The notes: generated by a model from the letters alone, not told the origin. Positions 25,005-35,000 are shown, counted from the first letter of the stretch. The stretch: 38,090 nt of DNA from Candidatus Gastranaerophilales bacterium (GCA_947584965.1 CANPWQ010000014.1:1-38090), one strand, 5' to 3'. Translations and numbers: made by a program.

Positions 25005-26003
25005 TTATCTTTTAAAAACAAATTTAACATTTAAATCAGCCGGAGCACTTGGTGATGAGGGTTTGTTCTTCCACAATTTTATATACAGCTGCGGTAAATC
25101 CGATTTAACTGCTGGAGTTTGTGTTTGCGTTGGAGCCGGTGCGGCATTATTTCCAAGATTTACGGAATACACTTTTTTAACGGGCGCCTGAGCAGTTTTT
25201 TGATTAGTATTTGTTTGAGGCGCTGAAGCACTACTACTGCTTAACTGAGTTTTTATCGGTTTAAATTGCAAATCATCACGCATTCGCGACCAATTATTAC
25301 AACCGCCGCTAACTCTGCAAGAAGTGCCTAAATGGATAAAGTCACTTATTTCTTTTACTGATGTACTCAAATTATCATCTGATATAAATCTTATTTTATA
25401 TGTTGATTTACTTTTATCCAAATACATATAATTATATCCAAAGTCTTTAGCATTTATTGCCGTAAATTGATAAGCACTATTATCATTTGAAAAATCGGGC
25501 AATTTTTTATATGTTATTTCCACTTCTTTTTTACTTTTTGTATACACCGCATTTAAAGGAACCATTATTTGAGAGAATTTGCTGCAAAAAGGTGTTTCCT
25601 CCGGTGTTGCAGGTATTCCATACGGATAATGTATGAAAACAGGTAATGAAGGGTTAATTAAATCTCTGCTGTGGCATGAGGGTCCATTTATCCTAAATGT
25701 AAAATTATCAGGATTATTTGGATTATATGTGTAACACCAATCAATAGATATCCAAGGTTTATTATCTTCTATTCCGCCGAAAACTTCTTCCGAGGGTTCA
25801 TAGTTTGGTGATGCAAAAATGGATTTTGCAACATAAGATTTTCTTATATTATATATTTCTTGTTTCGTTTTATAATTTAAACTTATAGGTTGATTAATAA
25901 CAATATTTTCTACATCTTCCGCATTATTATTTAATGGAAATACCAGATTTATAACCGTTACAGCAAAAATTATTCCAAGTGTGCTTATTAATTTTTTTTT
26001 CAT
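25005..26003 (-). CDS. Secreted protein of unknown function
   Basis: I start the gene at the ATG at 26003: an AGAGGG Shine-Dalgarno lies 6 bases upstream, and the product then begins MKKKLISTLGIIFAVTVIN, a regular signal peptide (332 residues). A longer frame adds six residues before it. The mature part has five cysteines (among them WCYTYNP, SCHSR, TSCRVSGGCNNW) that could form disulfides. A Gln/Pro/Thr/Ala-rich linker at about 255-305 leads to a short beta-like C-terminal segment (PQLYIKLWKNK, then DLNVKFVFKR). No family recognised. It is the last gene after the GT8 gene, 35 bases away. Confidence 0.65.
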   Translation of the reverse strand: MKKKLISTLGIIFAVTVINLVFPLNNNAEDVENIVINQPISLNYKTKQEIYNIRKSYVAKSIFASPNYEPSEEVFGGIEDNKPWISIDWCYTYNPNNPDNFTFRINGPSCHSRDLINPSLPVFIHYPYGIPATPEETPFCSKFSQIMVPLNAVYTKSKKEVEITYKKLPDFSNDNSAYQFTAINAKDFGYNYMYLDKSKSTYKIRFISDDNLSTSVKEISDFIHLGTSCRVSGGCNNWSRMRDDLQFKPIKTQLSSSSASAPQTNTNQKTAQAPVKKVYSVNLGNNAAPAPTQTQTPAVKSDLPQLYIKLWKNKPSSPSAPADLNVKFVFKR

Positions 26004-26038
26004 ATTAAACCCTCTGTTCATACTATTATTTTTAAATG

Positions 26039-27053
26039 CTATAAGTTATTATCATTTTTTTCTTTAACATTTTTCTTATTTATTTTTATTGTCCAAAAAA
26101 GAATATGATATATTCTTCTTTCTTCTGTTTCTTCATATACAAATATTTTATAAAATAACCTTAAATGATATTTTATTTTTTGTTGTAATGTCATTTCTGC
26201 TTTTAAGGAAGAATATTGATTATAATACCACCATTCATTTGATTTTGCCATTAATACATTTTTCCAAGGTTTTATTTTTTCCGTATAATGTATTATTTTA
26301 GGATGTTTTGCACAATATTTTATATATTTTTTATTTTTATTGGTTTTGACAATTTTATCATTACGATAAAAACTGTCTTGAACATTCCAGCTTAAATCAA
26401 GCGGTATTACTTTTTCATGGCATACATCATTAATAAGTTCCTGATCCAATTGCAATTTATATTTTCCCTGCTTCCCTGCTTCAAGAAGTTTTTGGACTAT
26501 TTTATCTTCCCGCCATTTTTTTAAGTTTATTAATAATACTCCGGTATTTATACAAAAATAATCATAAGGAAAAACATTTTTCCAATATTTACCTAAATAT
26601 GTACAACCTATATCCTCTACACCCGCAATATAATTTTCGTTTAAGTCTATATCATACAACTCTTTTAATGACGTTTTTATAATAAGATCACAATCCAAAT
26701 ATATTAATTTATCTAACTCAGGCAATATATCTGCTAAATACATTCTTGAGTATGTCGTTTTAGTTATGTGCGAGTGTGCTTCTTCACACCCCCCCCCCAC
26801 ACATATATTGAATATCAGAATCAAAGTTTTTTAATTTATCAGAATTTAAATCCATAAAGTTTATGCTAAAATCTTTAATGGTTTTTAATTCTTTAATTTT
26901 ATTTTTTAACTCATCCGGCACTTGATTACACAAAATTATAAAATTTAACTTATCAGAACCGGAAGCATTCTTTAATATCGATGTTATGACAACCGACAAC
27001 GGTTGAAAATAGTTTTTATCCGAAACCAATGCTATATTAATTGTTTCATCCAT
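26039..27053 (-). pseudogene. GT8 glycosyltransferase, phase-variable, frameshifted (OFF) at a poly-G tract
   Basis: The N-terminal frame (27053 to 26784, 89 residues: TINIALVSDKNYFQPLSVVI, typical GT8 start) stops two codons after a run of ten G. The adjacent frame (ending 26039) carries the rest: SHITKTTYSRMYLADILPEL, YLDCDLII with the D-x-D metal site, GVEDIG, FNTGVLLINL-like CINTGVLLINLKKWR, and DQELINDV. With nine G the two join without gap into 337 residues, a normal GT8 length. So it is better called a switched-off gene than a decayed one: no other lesion is seen in either part. The OFF product lacks the D-x-D site. The start lies within the end of rfbG (22-base overlap), so it belongs to the rfbF operon. 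Confidence 0.88.
26789..26798 (-). repeat. Poly-G(10) tract splitting the GT8 gene
   Basis: Ten C on the plus strand equal ten G in the coding strand after the TGT codon. Ten G gives C-G-G-G-V then TGA. Nine G gives C-G-G-G-C-E-E and continues to the end of the GT8 domain. Confidence 0.92.
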
Positions 27054-28114
27054 TTAGCACAACCCTCATATTCTTTTATTTGTTTTATCGTATAATCAAA
27101 CATATCAACATCTTTTTGATAAAAATGTTTATACCAATCAGCTGTTTTTTCAATTGCAGTTTCTGCTGTATAAGCAGGACTCCAATTCAAAATTTTATGC
27201 GCTTTTTCTATATTTAACATTAAACAATTTGCTTCGTGTAAATTATCGTGTTTTTGAATATGAACACAACCCTTTCCATAAATATCAATAAATTTCAAAA
27301 CAACATCCGATACATTTAAAACACTGTCCTCCTCGGGACCGAAATTAAAGCCGTCCGCATAAATTTTACCACTTTCAAGTAATTTTCGCCCTAATAATAA
27401 ATAACCTGATAATGGTTCTAAAACATGCTGCCAAGGTCTGACGGATTGCGGATTTCTTATATCAACAGGCAAATTTGTATTTATTGCTCTCACACAATCG
27501 GGAATAAGCCTGTCTAAAGCCCAGTCACCTCCGCCTATAACATTTCCCGCTCTAGCCGTCGCCATTGCCATTGTACCTTCATCTTGTAAAAAAGAACGCC
27601 GATACGATGATGACATTATTTCTACACATCCTTTGGATGAAGAATACATATCATACCCGCCCATCGGCTCATCTTCCTTGTAGCCTCTGTTTATTTCTTT
27701 ATTCTCATAACATTTATCCGTCGTTATGTTTACAAATGCTTTGACACTTTCACATTTTCTTGCCGCCTCAAGAACATTTAAAGTCCCGATTACATTTGTT
27801 TCATACGTTAATAAAGGTTCCGAATATGATAATCTGACTAACGGCTGTGCGGCTAAGTGAAATACGATTTCGGGTTTAAATTCTTGTATTGTTTTTTCCA
27901 GTTTTTCTTTATCTAAAATATTGCCTGTTACTGATTTTGTTATTTTTTCTTCAAGATTTAATTCTTTATACATTGACGGTTTTGTATTTGGAGATAACGA
28001 ATAACCCAAAACTTCCGCACCAAGATATGTTAACCATATACTAAGCCAGCTTCCCTTAAAACCTGTATGACCTGTAACCAATATTTTTTTATTTTTATAT
28101 ATCTCAAATAACAT
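27032..28114 (-). CDS. rfbG: CDP-glucose 4,6-dehydratase
   Basis: A 360-residue SDR-type enzyme: TGHTGFKGSWLSIWL (14-28, the G-x-x-G-x-x-G NAD site with the FKGSW typical of RfbG), HLAAQPLVRLSY, TTDKCYEN, the Y-x-x-x-K pair in YDMYSSSKGC, and RAGNVIGGGDWA and RPWQHVLEPLSGY, all strong RfbG markers. It converts CDP-glucose into CDP-4-keto-6-deoxyglucose. Third gene of the operon, after rfbF and a GT2; the next gene (GT8) starts within its end. Confidence 0.95.
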   Translation of the reverse strand: MLFEIYKNKKILVTGHTGFKGSWLSIWLTYLGAEVLGYSLSPNTKPSMYKELNLEEKITKSVTGNILDKEKLEKTIQEFKPEIVFHLAAQPLVRLSYSEPLLTYETNVIGTLNVLEAARKCESVKAFVNITTDKCYENKEINRGYKEDEPMGGYDMYSSSKGCVEIMSSSYRRSFLQDEGTMAMATARAGNVIGGGDWALDRLIPDCVRAINTNLPVDIRNPQSVRPWQHVLEPLSGYLLLGRKLLESGKIYADGFNFGPEEDSVLNVSDVVLKFIDIYGKGCVHIQKHDNLHEANCLMLNIEKAHKILNWSPAYTAETAIEKTADWYKHFYQKDVDMFDYTIKQIKEYEGCAKWMKQLI

Positions 28115-28125
28115 TTATTATTTGT

Positions 28126-29067
28126 TTACCTTTTATAACTTTCTTTTTTATTTATAAAATTTAAAATATTATAAATTCCTTTTTTAATTAATATTATTAT
28201 ATAATTTATGTACAAATATGGTTTATATTTATAATATTTTAATAAATATTTAAAGTATCCGTCTTTATCAAAATTAAATTTTGAATGTATATCAAAATAA
28301 TACTTACTTATATGTTTTGTTAATGTTAATTTTATAAATTTTTCATAGGTCTTTTTTGTTATAATGTTTTCATTTAACAATTCATTAACTATATCAATTA
28401 AATTAACACCGAATACCTGTGCAACATTATATCCGCCTTTGTTACTTAAATAAATGATTTCCATTATTGCACCGTTTACAATATATATTCCTTTTTCATT
28501 TGCTAATCTTGCCAGTATATCTGTTTGTGCAAAGTTTTTATTGGAAAATCTGTCCGAATTTTCTAATAACTTATATTTTTCGGTTTTTACACATAAACCG
28601 CCAATCCAAGTACATTCGTATGTTAATTCATTTATTGCATCATCGGCTGTTTTATAATATTTTTTCTCGAGTTTTTCGGATTTAGTTTTTTTATTTCTGA
28701 AAAATATTACATTAACATCTGTTTTCTTTAAAAATTCAATTATCTCAGTCAGGTAATTTTCGTTATATAATAACGTATCATTACTTAATTTAGCATAAAT
28801 ACCGTCCGCCTGTTTTAGTACTTCAACAAAATTTTTGTCTTTTATATTTTCCTTTTGTCTTATATATTTAATTTTGCCCGAATATTTCAATACCAATTCT
28901 TCACATATTTTTTGAGTTTCATCGGTGGAACAATTATCAGATATAATTATTTGTATATCCTCACTATTTTTAAATACAGCAATACTTGTTATACTTTCAA
29001 TTGATTTTTTAAGATAATCACATCTGTTATATGTTGGAATACATATTGATAAAACAGGTTTGGTCAT
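28126..29067 (-). CDS. Glycosyltransferase family 2
   Basis: The start is the ATG at 29067 (MTKPVLSICIPTYNRCDYL, 313 residues). It overlaps the rfbF stop by one base (TAATG), and the 19 extra residues of a longer frame lack family similarity. The GT-A core shows SICIPTYNRCDYLKKSIESI, IIISDNCSTDETQKI and a KLSNDTLLYNEN segment where the D-x-D usually is (here S-N-D). The C-terminal 60 residues are basic and Tyr-rich and may sit on the membrane. It probably transfers a sugar in glycan assembly. The sugar may be the CDP-derived one made by its neighbours; this is inference from context. Confidence 0.85.
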   Translation of the reverse strand: MTKPVLSICIPTYNRCDYLKKSIESITSIAVFKNSEDIQIIISDNCSTDETQKICEELVLKYSGKIKYIRQKENIKDKNFVEVLKQADGIYAKLSNDTLLYNENYLTEIIEFLKKTDVNVIFFRNKKTKSEKLEKKYYKTADDAINELTYECTWIGGLCVKTEKYKLLENSDRFSNKNFAQTDILARLANEKGIYIVNGAIMEIIYLSNKGGYNVAQVFGVNLIDIVNELLNENIITKKTYEKFIKLTLTKHISKYYFDIHSKFNFDKDGYFKYLLKYYKYKPYLYINYIIILIKKGIYNILNFINKKESYKR

Positions 29068-29861
29068 TAACAGTTCTCCGAATAATTCATCCATACTGCC
29101 CACGGAGCTTGATTTTTCTGCCACATTTCCGTTAACTCGTTTTTATCTTTAAGGGTATCCATTGCTTTCCAAAAACCATTATGTTTATATGCATTTAATT
29201 GTTTATCTTTTGTTAAATGTTCAAGCGGTTCACGCTCAAATATTACATTATCATCATTTGGTATGTAATCAAACACATCTGGTTCACATACAAAAAATCC
29301 GCCGTTTATCCAAGATTCTTCGCCTTTTGGTTTTTCCATAAATGACGTTATCATATTATCTTCTTTTATTACTAATGCTCCAAATCTGCCCTGTAATTGT
29401 ACCGCAGTCATTGTAACCGTTTTATTTGACTGTTTGTGTGCTTTTATTATTTCATTAATATTTACATCAGATACACCGTCGCCATATGTTAATAAAAACG
29501 GTTCATTCCCTATATACGCTTGGGCTTTTTTTATTCGCCCGCCTGTCATGGTTTTTTCACCCGTATATAACATTGTTACTTTCCACGGTTCGGTTTTTGT
29601 TCTGTGTATTTCCACCGTATTATTTATCATATCTACCGTTATATCCGAGTATTGTTGATAATAATTCACGAAATAATCTTTTATAACATGTGATTTATAG
29701 CCTGTTAATATAATAAAATCATTAAAACCATAATATGAATATAATTTCATAATATGCCATATTATTGGTTTACCGCCTATTTCTACCATTGGTTTAGGAA
29801 TTAGTTGCGTTTCTTCACTGAGTCTTGTCCCCAGCCCTCCGGCTAATATAACTACTTTCAT
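29067..29861 (-). CDS. rfbF: Glucose-1-phosphate cytidylyltransferase
   Basis: A 264-residue nucleotidyltransferase: ILAGGLGTRLSEETQLIPKP (5-24) with MVEIGGKPIIWHIMK, ILTGYK, LTYGDGVSDVN (about 124-134), GRFGALVI, EKPKGEESWINGGFFV, FEREPLEHL and GFWKAMDTLKDKNEL, all characteristic of RfbF. It makes CDP-glucose from CTP and glucose 1-phosphate. First gene of the operon rfbF, GT2, rfbG, GT8. The rfbH gene that usually follows for 3,6-dideoxyhexoses is not in the window. Confidence 0.96.
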   Translation of the reverse strand: MKVVILAGGLGTRLSEETQLIPKPMVEIGGKPIIWHIMKLYSYYGFNDFIILTGYKSHVIKDYFVNYYQQYSDITVDMINNTVEIHRTKTEPWKVTMLYTGEKTMTGGRIKKAQAYIGNEPFLLTYGDGVSDVNINEIIKAHKQSNKTVTMTAVQLQGRFGALVIKEDNMITSFMEKPKGEESWINGGFFVCEPDVFDYIPNDDNVIFEREPLEHLTKDKQLNAYKHNGFWKAMDTLKDKNELTEMWQKNQAPWAVWMNYSENC

Positions 29862-29927
29862 TACAACCCTCGTTTTTATATCCGATTTTTATATTAACAC
29901 AAAATTACTTGTAATAAAAAATCAGAT

Positions 29928-29949
29928 AAAAAAACCTCCCAAAGGAGGT
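29928..29949 (-). terminator. Terminator of tRNA-Leu
   Basis: On the minus strand ACCTCC-TTTG-GGAGGT forms a 6-base stem followed by a run of Ts, directly downstream of the tRNA. Confidence 0.8.
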
Positions 29950-29952
29950 AAA

Positions 29953-30041
29953 TGGTGCCGATGGCCGGACTCGAACCGGCACACAGGGTGAGCTGCGTCA
30001 GATTTTGAGTCTGATGCGTCTACCAATTTCGCCACATCGGC
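29953..30041 (-). tRNA. tRNA-Leu (anticodon CAA)
   Basis: On the minus strand the acceptor arms GCCGATG and CATCGGC pair, followed by A and an encoded CCA. The anticodon stem TCAGA/TCTGA encloses CTCAAAA, anticodon CAA. A long variable arm and the 89-base length fit a class II tRNA-Leu. Unlike both tRNA-Pro genes it encodes its CCA. Confidence 0.96.
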
Positions 30042-30061
30042 TTATTGTATCGCACTTGCTT

Positions 30062-30090
30062 ATTTTATCTTAAATATATTTTTTTTTCAA
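30062..30090 (-). promoter_or_regulatory. Predicted promoter of tRNA-Leu
   Basis: On the minus strand TTGAAA (30090-30085) and TAAAAT (30067-30062) are separated by 17 bases; transcription would begin about 13 bases before the tRNA. Confidence 0.5.
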
Positions 30091-30098
30091 CGTATTTA

Positions 30099-30128
30099 TT
30101 GACCTAAAATAATCTAAACTGTTACAAT
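30099..30128 (+). promoter_or_regulatory. Predicted promoter of the 30137 operon, near-leaderless
   Basis: TTGACC (30099-30104) and TACAAT (30123-30128) with an 18-base spacer. Transcription would begin at about 30135, one or two bases before the ATG at 30137, so the message would have almost no leader and no Shine-Dalgarno. Confidence 0.5.
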
Positions 30129-30136
30129 TAAATAAA

Positions 30137-31687
30137 ATGGATAATGAAAAAGAAAATATTATAATAATTGGCGCAGGCCCCGCAGGATTAAGCTGTGCAT
30201 ATTACTTTCTTAAATATACGGACTTAAAGCCTGTAATTATTGAAGCAAGCGAATTTATCGGCGGAATTTCAAGAACTCACTTTCATAACGGAAACCGCAT
30301 GGATTTAGGCGGTCACAGATTTTTTACCAAAAGTGAAGAGGTAATGAATTTATGGAAAGAAATTTTCCCCGTTCAAACTTCACCCTCGAAAGATGAAATA
30401 ATGCTTGGCGCTAAACCCTGCGAAGATAAAACCGCCGACCCCGAAATTAATGATATTGTCTTTTTAAAACGCAGACGTATTTCAAGAATTTTCTTTTTAA
30501 AAAAGTTTTTTGATTATCCTATATCATTTAAACTTCAAACTTTTATAAATCTCGGTTTAATTAATGTTTTAAAAGCAGGTATTGGATTTTTTATTGCCAA
30601 TATTCATAAACGCAGAGAAAACTCGCTTGAGGACTTTTACATTAACAGATTTGGCAAAAATTTATATAAAATGTTTTTTGAGAACTACACCGAAAAAGTA
30701 TGGGGCATTCACCCGAATAAAATTTCTCCCGACTGGGGAAGCCAAAGAGTTAAAGGGTTATCTTTACTTTCTGTTTTAAAAAATGCTATTTTCAAACCTT
30801 TTATAAAAAAAGAAAAAATTGAAACTTCTTTAATTGAAGAATTTTTATATCCGAAAAAAGGCCCGGGGCAGCTATATGAACAAATGGCAGAAATCATTAC
30901 AAACAAAGGCGGGAGCATTATTTTAAATAATACGGTTATTGGTATTAATTTTACAAATAACAATATTTCATCAGTACAAACAGTTGATAAAGACGGGCAA
31001 AATCATACTTTTAACTGCAAAGCCGTATTTTCTTCCATGCCCGTTAAGGATTTAATAAACTCTTTTAATAAAGAAATTGACGAAAAGATAAAAGAAACGG
31101 CATTAAATTTGCCGTACAGAGATTTTATGACAGCAGGACTATTAGTCAGGAAAATGGCTGTAAAAAATACAACAAAATATAAAACCGTCGGTAATATAAT
31201 TCCCGATTGCTGGATTTATATTCAAGAGCGGGATGTAAAACTCGGCAGAGTTCAAATTTTTAATAATTGGTCGCCATATATGGTTAAGGATTTTGAAAAT
31301 ACCGTTTGGCTCGGACTTGAATATTTCTGCAATGAAAATGACGAATTATGGTCTATGGAAGATAATGATTTTATTTCTATGGCAAAATGCGAGCTTGAAA
31401 AAACAGGACTTATAAAACAAGAAGATGTTTTGGATTCTGCGGTTATAAGGGTTAAAAAAGCATACCCTGCATACTTTGGAGCTTATAAAGACTTTAATAT
31501 CATAAAAGAATACTTAAATACAATAGAAAACCTTTATTGCATAGGCAGAAACGGCCAGCACAGGTATAACAATATGGACCACTCTATTTTAACGGGGCTG
31601 GAAGCGGTAAAGGCATTTATTAATAATTCTTCCAAAGAAAACATCTGGAGCGTAAATACCGAAAATGAATACCACGAACAAAAATAA
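30137..31687 (+). CDS. FAD-dependent oxidoreductase, UDP-galactopyranose mutase/amine-oxidase-like
   Basis: A 516-residue flavoprotein. The dinucleotide-binding motif [15 protein letters not shown] is at 8-22, then [14 protein letters not shown] and the [16 protein letters not shown] segment typical of UGM-like and protoporphyrinogen-oxidase-like proteins. The C-terminus has the FAD end motif [18 protein letters not shown]. Family members near glycan genes often act as mutases or dehydrogenases on nucleotide- or lipid-linked sugars; the substrate cannot be read from sequence. The last 23 bases overlap the next gene. Head of a four-gene operon up to 36107. Confidence 0.75.
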   Translation: MDNEKENIIIIGAGPAGLSCAYYFLKYTDLKPVIIEASEFIGGISRTHFHNGNRMDLGGHRFFTKSEEVMNLWKEIFPVQTSPSKDEIMLGAKPCEDKTADPEINDIVFLKRRRISRIFFLKKFFDYPISFKLQTFINLGLINVLKAGIGFFIANIHKRRENSLEDFYINRFGKNLYKMFFENYTEKVWGIHPNKISPDWGSQRVKGLSLLSVLKNAIFKPFIKKEKIETSLIEEFLYPKKGPGQLYEQMAEIITNKGGSIILNNTVIGINFTNNNISSVQTVDKDGQNHTFNCKAVFSSMPVKDLINSFNKEIDEKIKETALNLPYRDFMTAGLLVRKMAVKNTTKYKTVGNIIPDCWIYIQERDVKLGRVQIFNNWSPYMVKDFENTVWLGLEYFCNENDELWSMEDNDFISMAKCELEKTGLIKQEDVLDSAVIRVKKAYPAYFGAYKDFNIIKEYLNTIENLYCIGRNGQHRYNNMDHSILTGLEAVKAFINNSSKENIWSVNTENEYHEQK

Positions 31688-33329
31688 TCTGCTTGAAATT
31701 ATTATCTTTTCAATTTTTTGTATATCGGTTATTATTTTATCCTGTTTTCATGAACCTTGGTTTGATGAACTGCAAGCGTGGGGAATTTCTAAAGATACAA
31801 TTTTCAATATTTTATTTGTAATCCCGCATTATGAAGGACATCCTCCGCTTTGGCATTTACTTTTAAAACCGTTCTCCGTAATGAATTTATATCCCGATAC
31901 GGGATTAAAAATTGTTAATTTTGCTTTTATGCTTCCTGCCGTTTGGCTGTTAATTTTCAAGTCAAAATTACCCCCCCCCGTGAGGTTTTTACTTCCTTTT
32001 ACTTATTTTATTTTTTATCAGTATTCAATAATTTCCAGACCATATTGCATTTATTGTTTAGCTATGTTTTTAATTGCTTGTTTTTACAATACAAAAAATG
32101 AACACCCGTTTATGTTCACTACTTTTCTGGCTCTACTGTCATTATCCTGCTCTTTTGGAATGGCTGTGGCTTGCGGACTTTCTTTAGTTTGGATTATTGA
32201 ACTGATTAAATCTAAAACTCCTTTTAAGGATAAATCTTTTATTTCTCTGTTAATATTGTTTATTTTTGCCTGCATTATTGTAGTGCTTATAATACCCGAT
32301 AAATATAATTACCAATTTGCAAATTTATGTGCAAAAGATAATATTGTCAGATGTATATATTCTTTCCTTATTATGCCGGCAGACGCTTTAATATATGATT
32401 TTTATAATTATGATAATAATTCCATTCACTTTATTGATTTTAATTATTATATAAACCCTACAACCAACGGAGTAATGGCTAAATTACAAGTTATGTTTTT
32501 TACTGGATGTTTTTTGGGGATAATTTTAAATACATTGTTAATTTGCTTTTTTATAAAAACAAAAAATTTTTTATTATTTTTTATTCCTTATATTTTATTT
32601 ATGGTAAGCGGAATATATTATATAAGTCCTCATCACGCAGGATTATTAACGGTATTACTAATATCACTGTTTTGGATTGTATTTAGTAAAAATGATATTA
32701 ACTTAAATAACGGATTTAAGAAATTACTTGTTCTTTTTACCGTATTAACTATGGGAGTTCAGATTTATTGGAGTATCTTTGCCGGTATTCATGAAATAAA
32801 ATACGATTTTTACCCTGCAAAAGCTCAATATAATTATATAAAACAACACCGGCTTGATAAGTATAAACTTATGGCAGATTGGCAGATGATAGGACCGCTT
32901 ATAATAAATAACAAAACAAAAAAATTATATATAGAAAACGGAATTAATAACAGGAATAAGAATACCATTCATTTTCTTTCCAATGATTATAGTATTATAA
33001 CGCAACAGGAACCTGAAATCCAATGGATATCAACTTGCATTAATCAATATTTCAACAAAAATATATTTTATAACGGCAATAATAAACTTTATACTATTCA
33101 CAAATACACAACTCCATCCGAAAGATTAAAGATTTTTAATAATTGGAGAAATTTAGGAATACCTGATATTATTGTTGATACACTAAATATTAATGACGTT
33201 TTTTTAGATAAAAATTCATTATCTGAAAATTATATTTTACTTAAATCTTTTGATTATAAAATCATATTTAAAAACAGTTATTCATCTAAGTCTTCAAAAT
33301 TTTATATTAATAAAGATTTAAAATTATAA
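31665..33329 (+). CDS. GT39-like membrane glycosyltransferase, phase-variable (in frame)
   Basis: A 554-residue protein with about nine to eleven transmembrane helices in the first 370 residues and a soluble C-terminal part. The first outer loop has [16 protein letters not shown] (about 28-43), matching the acidic D-E loop of PMT/ArnT-type (GT39-like) enzymes, which use polyprenyl-linked sugars outside the membrane. [15 protein letters not shown] follows. Codons 103-105 (P-P-P) are encoded by nine C (31971-31979), in frame. A slip would truncate the protein after the second membrane segment. It is a close paralogue of the next gene, very similar at the DNA level in the first 500 bases. It starts within the end of the flavoprotein gene. 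Confidence 0.75.
   Translation: MNTTNKNNLLEIIIFSIFCISVIILSCFHEPWFDELQAWGISKDTIFNILFVIPHYEGHPPLWHLLLKPFSVMNLYPDTGLKIVNFAFMLPAVWLLIFKSKLPPPVRFLLPFTYFIFYQYSIISRPYCIYCLAMFLIACFYNTKNEHPFMFTTFLALLSLSCSFGMAVACGLSLVWIIELIKSKTPFKDKSFISLLILFIFACIIVVLIIPDKYNYQFANLCAKDNIVRCIYSFLIMPADALIYDFYNYDNNSIHFIDFNYYINPTTNGVMAKLQVMFFTGCFLGIILNTLLICFFIKTKNFLLFFIPYILFMVSGIYYISPHHAGLLTVLLISLFWIVFSKNDINLNNGFKKLLVLFTVLTMGVQIYWSIFAGIHEIKYDFYPAKAQYNYIKQHRLDKYKLMADWQMIGPLIINNKTKKLYIENGINNRNKNTIHFLSNDYSIITQQEPEIQWISTCINQYFNKNIFYNGNNKLYTIHKYTTPSERLKIFNNWRNLGIPDIIVDTLNINDVFLDKNSLSENYILLKSFDYKIIFKNSYSSKSSKFYINKDLKL
31971..31979 (+). repeat. Poly-C(9) tract in the GT39-like gene
   Basis: Nine C encode P-P-P in KLPPPVRF. The paralogue at 33339 has KLPAPVKF there, with the run broken by a G (CCCGCCCC), so only this copy is expected to slip. 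Confidence 0.9.
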
Positions 33330-33338
33330 AGGATATGT

Positions 33339-34991
33339 ATGAAAAAAAATAACATAATAGAAATTATTATCTTTTCAATATTTTGTATATTAACAATTAC
33401 TTTGTCATTCTTCCATGAACCTTGGTTTGATGAACTGCAGTCTTGGGGAATTTCTAAAGATTCAATTTTTAATATTTTATTTGTAATTCCGCATTATGAA
33501 GGACATCCTCCGCTTTGGCATTTACTTTTAAAACCGTTCTCCTTAATGAATTTATTTCCCGATACGGGATTAAAAATCGTTAATTTGGCGTTTATGATGT
33601 CTGCTGTTTGGCTGTTAATTTTTAAATCAAAATTGCCCGCCCCTGTAAAGTTTTTACTTCCCTTTACTTATTTTATTTTTTATCAGTATTCAATAATTTC
33701 CAGACCATACTGCATTTATTGTTTAGCTCTATTCTTAATAGCAACATTTTATAATTCAAAAAACGAACACCCGTTTAGATTTATGGGGGTTCTTGCTTTA
33801 CTTTCGTTATCCTGCTTATATGGATTAGTGGTTGCCTGCGGTTTTTCTATCGTATGGATTATAGAATTAATTAAAAATAAGACTCCTTTGAGAAATAAGT
33901 CTTATTTATCATTGTTTATTTTATTTATTTTTGCTTGTTTAATTTTATTAATTATTATGCCTGACAAAAGTAATTATATTTTTAATGATACATATGTAAG
34001 AGATAATATTGTAAAAGGGCTTTATTCATTATTTGTTTTACCTGCGGATGCTTTGTTTTTTGATGTATATAACTGGGGTGTAAGACTTCTTAACATAGAC
34101 TTTGCATATTTTATTAATACCCCTGATAATCCGAAACTTTACGATACAAAAATATTATTTTTTACGGGATGTTTTTTGGGGTTGATTATTAATGTATTTT
34201 TAATTTGCCTGTTTAAACATTTAAAAAGTCTTTTAATATTTATTATTCCGTATTTAACATTTCTAATACTCGGATGTTTTTATATTTCACCTCATCACAT
34301 AGGATTATTAACAATTCTATTAATATCTATATTTTGGATTGTTTTATCTGCAAAAAAGTGCGACAATACTAATTATAAAAAATTACTTACATTATTTACC
34401 GTTTTAGTAATTTCAATGCAAATTTACTGGAGTATTTCTGCCTGCATTCTTGAGGTTAAATATAACTATTATCCGGCAAAAGCCGAATATAATTATTTAA
34501 AACAATTTAATCTTGAAAATTATAAAATAATGTCGGCTTGGATGGAGTCAGATCCTATATTTGTTCATAAAAAGACCGGAAAAGTCTATATGGGAAAAGA
34601 AATTAAAACATATAATGACTTTATAAACATATCTAAAAATTATGAATTGAAAGTAAAAAATGAATTAAATATGCAATGGCCTGCTGTCTGCATAGGACAA
34701 TACTTTAATAAAAATATTTTTTATAATTTTAATTCGGATAATAAAAAAATGTATATAATTCATACTCATTTATCGGCGCAAGAAAAAGCAAAGATTATAG
34801 CACAATGGAATCAAATGGGCTTGCCCGATATTATTGTCGGCAGACCAAATATTGATATTATTTTTTCTAATGAAAATTCACCGTCAAAAAAATATGTTTT
34901 GCTAAAACTTTTTGATTATGGAATGATATGGAAAGATAAATATTATCCTATTGATGAGGAAATATATATTCTAAACGGGTTAAAAATATAA
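33339..34991 (+). CDS. GT39-like membrane glycosyltransferase (paralogue without tract)
   Basis: A 550-residue tandem paralogue of the preceding gene, starting 9 bases after it with its own AAGG. It has the same topology, [16 protein letters not shown] loop and ISPHH segment near 310. The N-terminal 160 residues are nearly the same as in the neighbour, while the central loops (about 200-270) and the C-terminal soluble domain differ widely, which suggests different sugar or acceptor use. The proline codons at 103-106 do not form a homopolymer, so this copy is probably always expressed. Confidence 0.75.
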   Translation: MKKNNIIEIIIFSIFCILTITLSFFHEPWFDELQSWGISKDSIFNILFVIPHYEGHPPLWHLLLKPFSLMNLFPDTGLKIVNLAFMMSAVWLLIFKSKLPAPVKFLLPFTYFIFYQYSIISRPYCIYCLALFLIATFYNSKNEHPFRFMGVLALLSLSCLYGLVVACGFSIVWIIELIKNKTPLRNKSYLSLFILFIFACLILLIIMPDKSNYIFNDTYVRDNIVKGLYSLFVLPADALFFDVYNWGVRLLNIDFAYFINTPDNPKLYDTKILFFTGCFLGLIINVFLICLFKHLKSLLIFIIPYLTFLILGCFYISPHHIGLLTILLISIFWIVLSAKKCDNTNYKKLLTLFTVLVISMQIYWSISACILEVKYNYYPAKAEYNYLKQFNLENYKIMSAWMESDPIFVHKKTGKVYMGKEIKTYNDFINISKNYELKVKNELNMQWPAVCIGQYFNKNIFYNFNSDNKKMYIIHTHLSAQEKAKIIAQWNQMGLPDIIVGRPNIDIIFSNENSPSKKYVLLKLFDYGMIWKDKYYPIDEEIYILNGLKI

Positions 34992-35000
34992 GAGGTTAGT

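Noticed and set aside
29486-29686. Plus-strand open frames within rfbF
   Set aside because: Antisense shadows of a well-identified enzyme.
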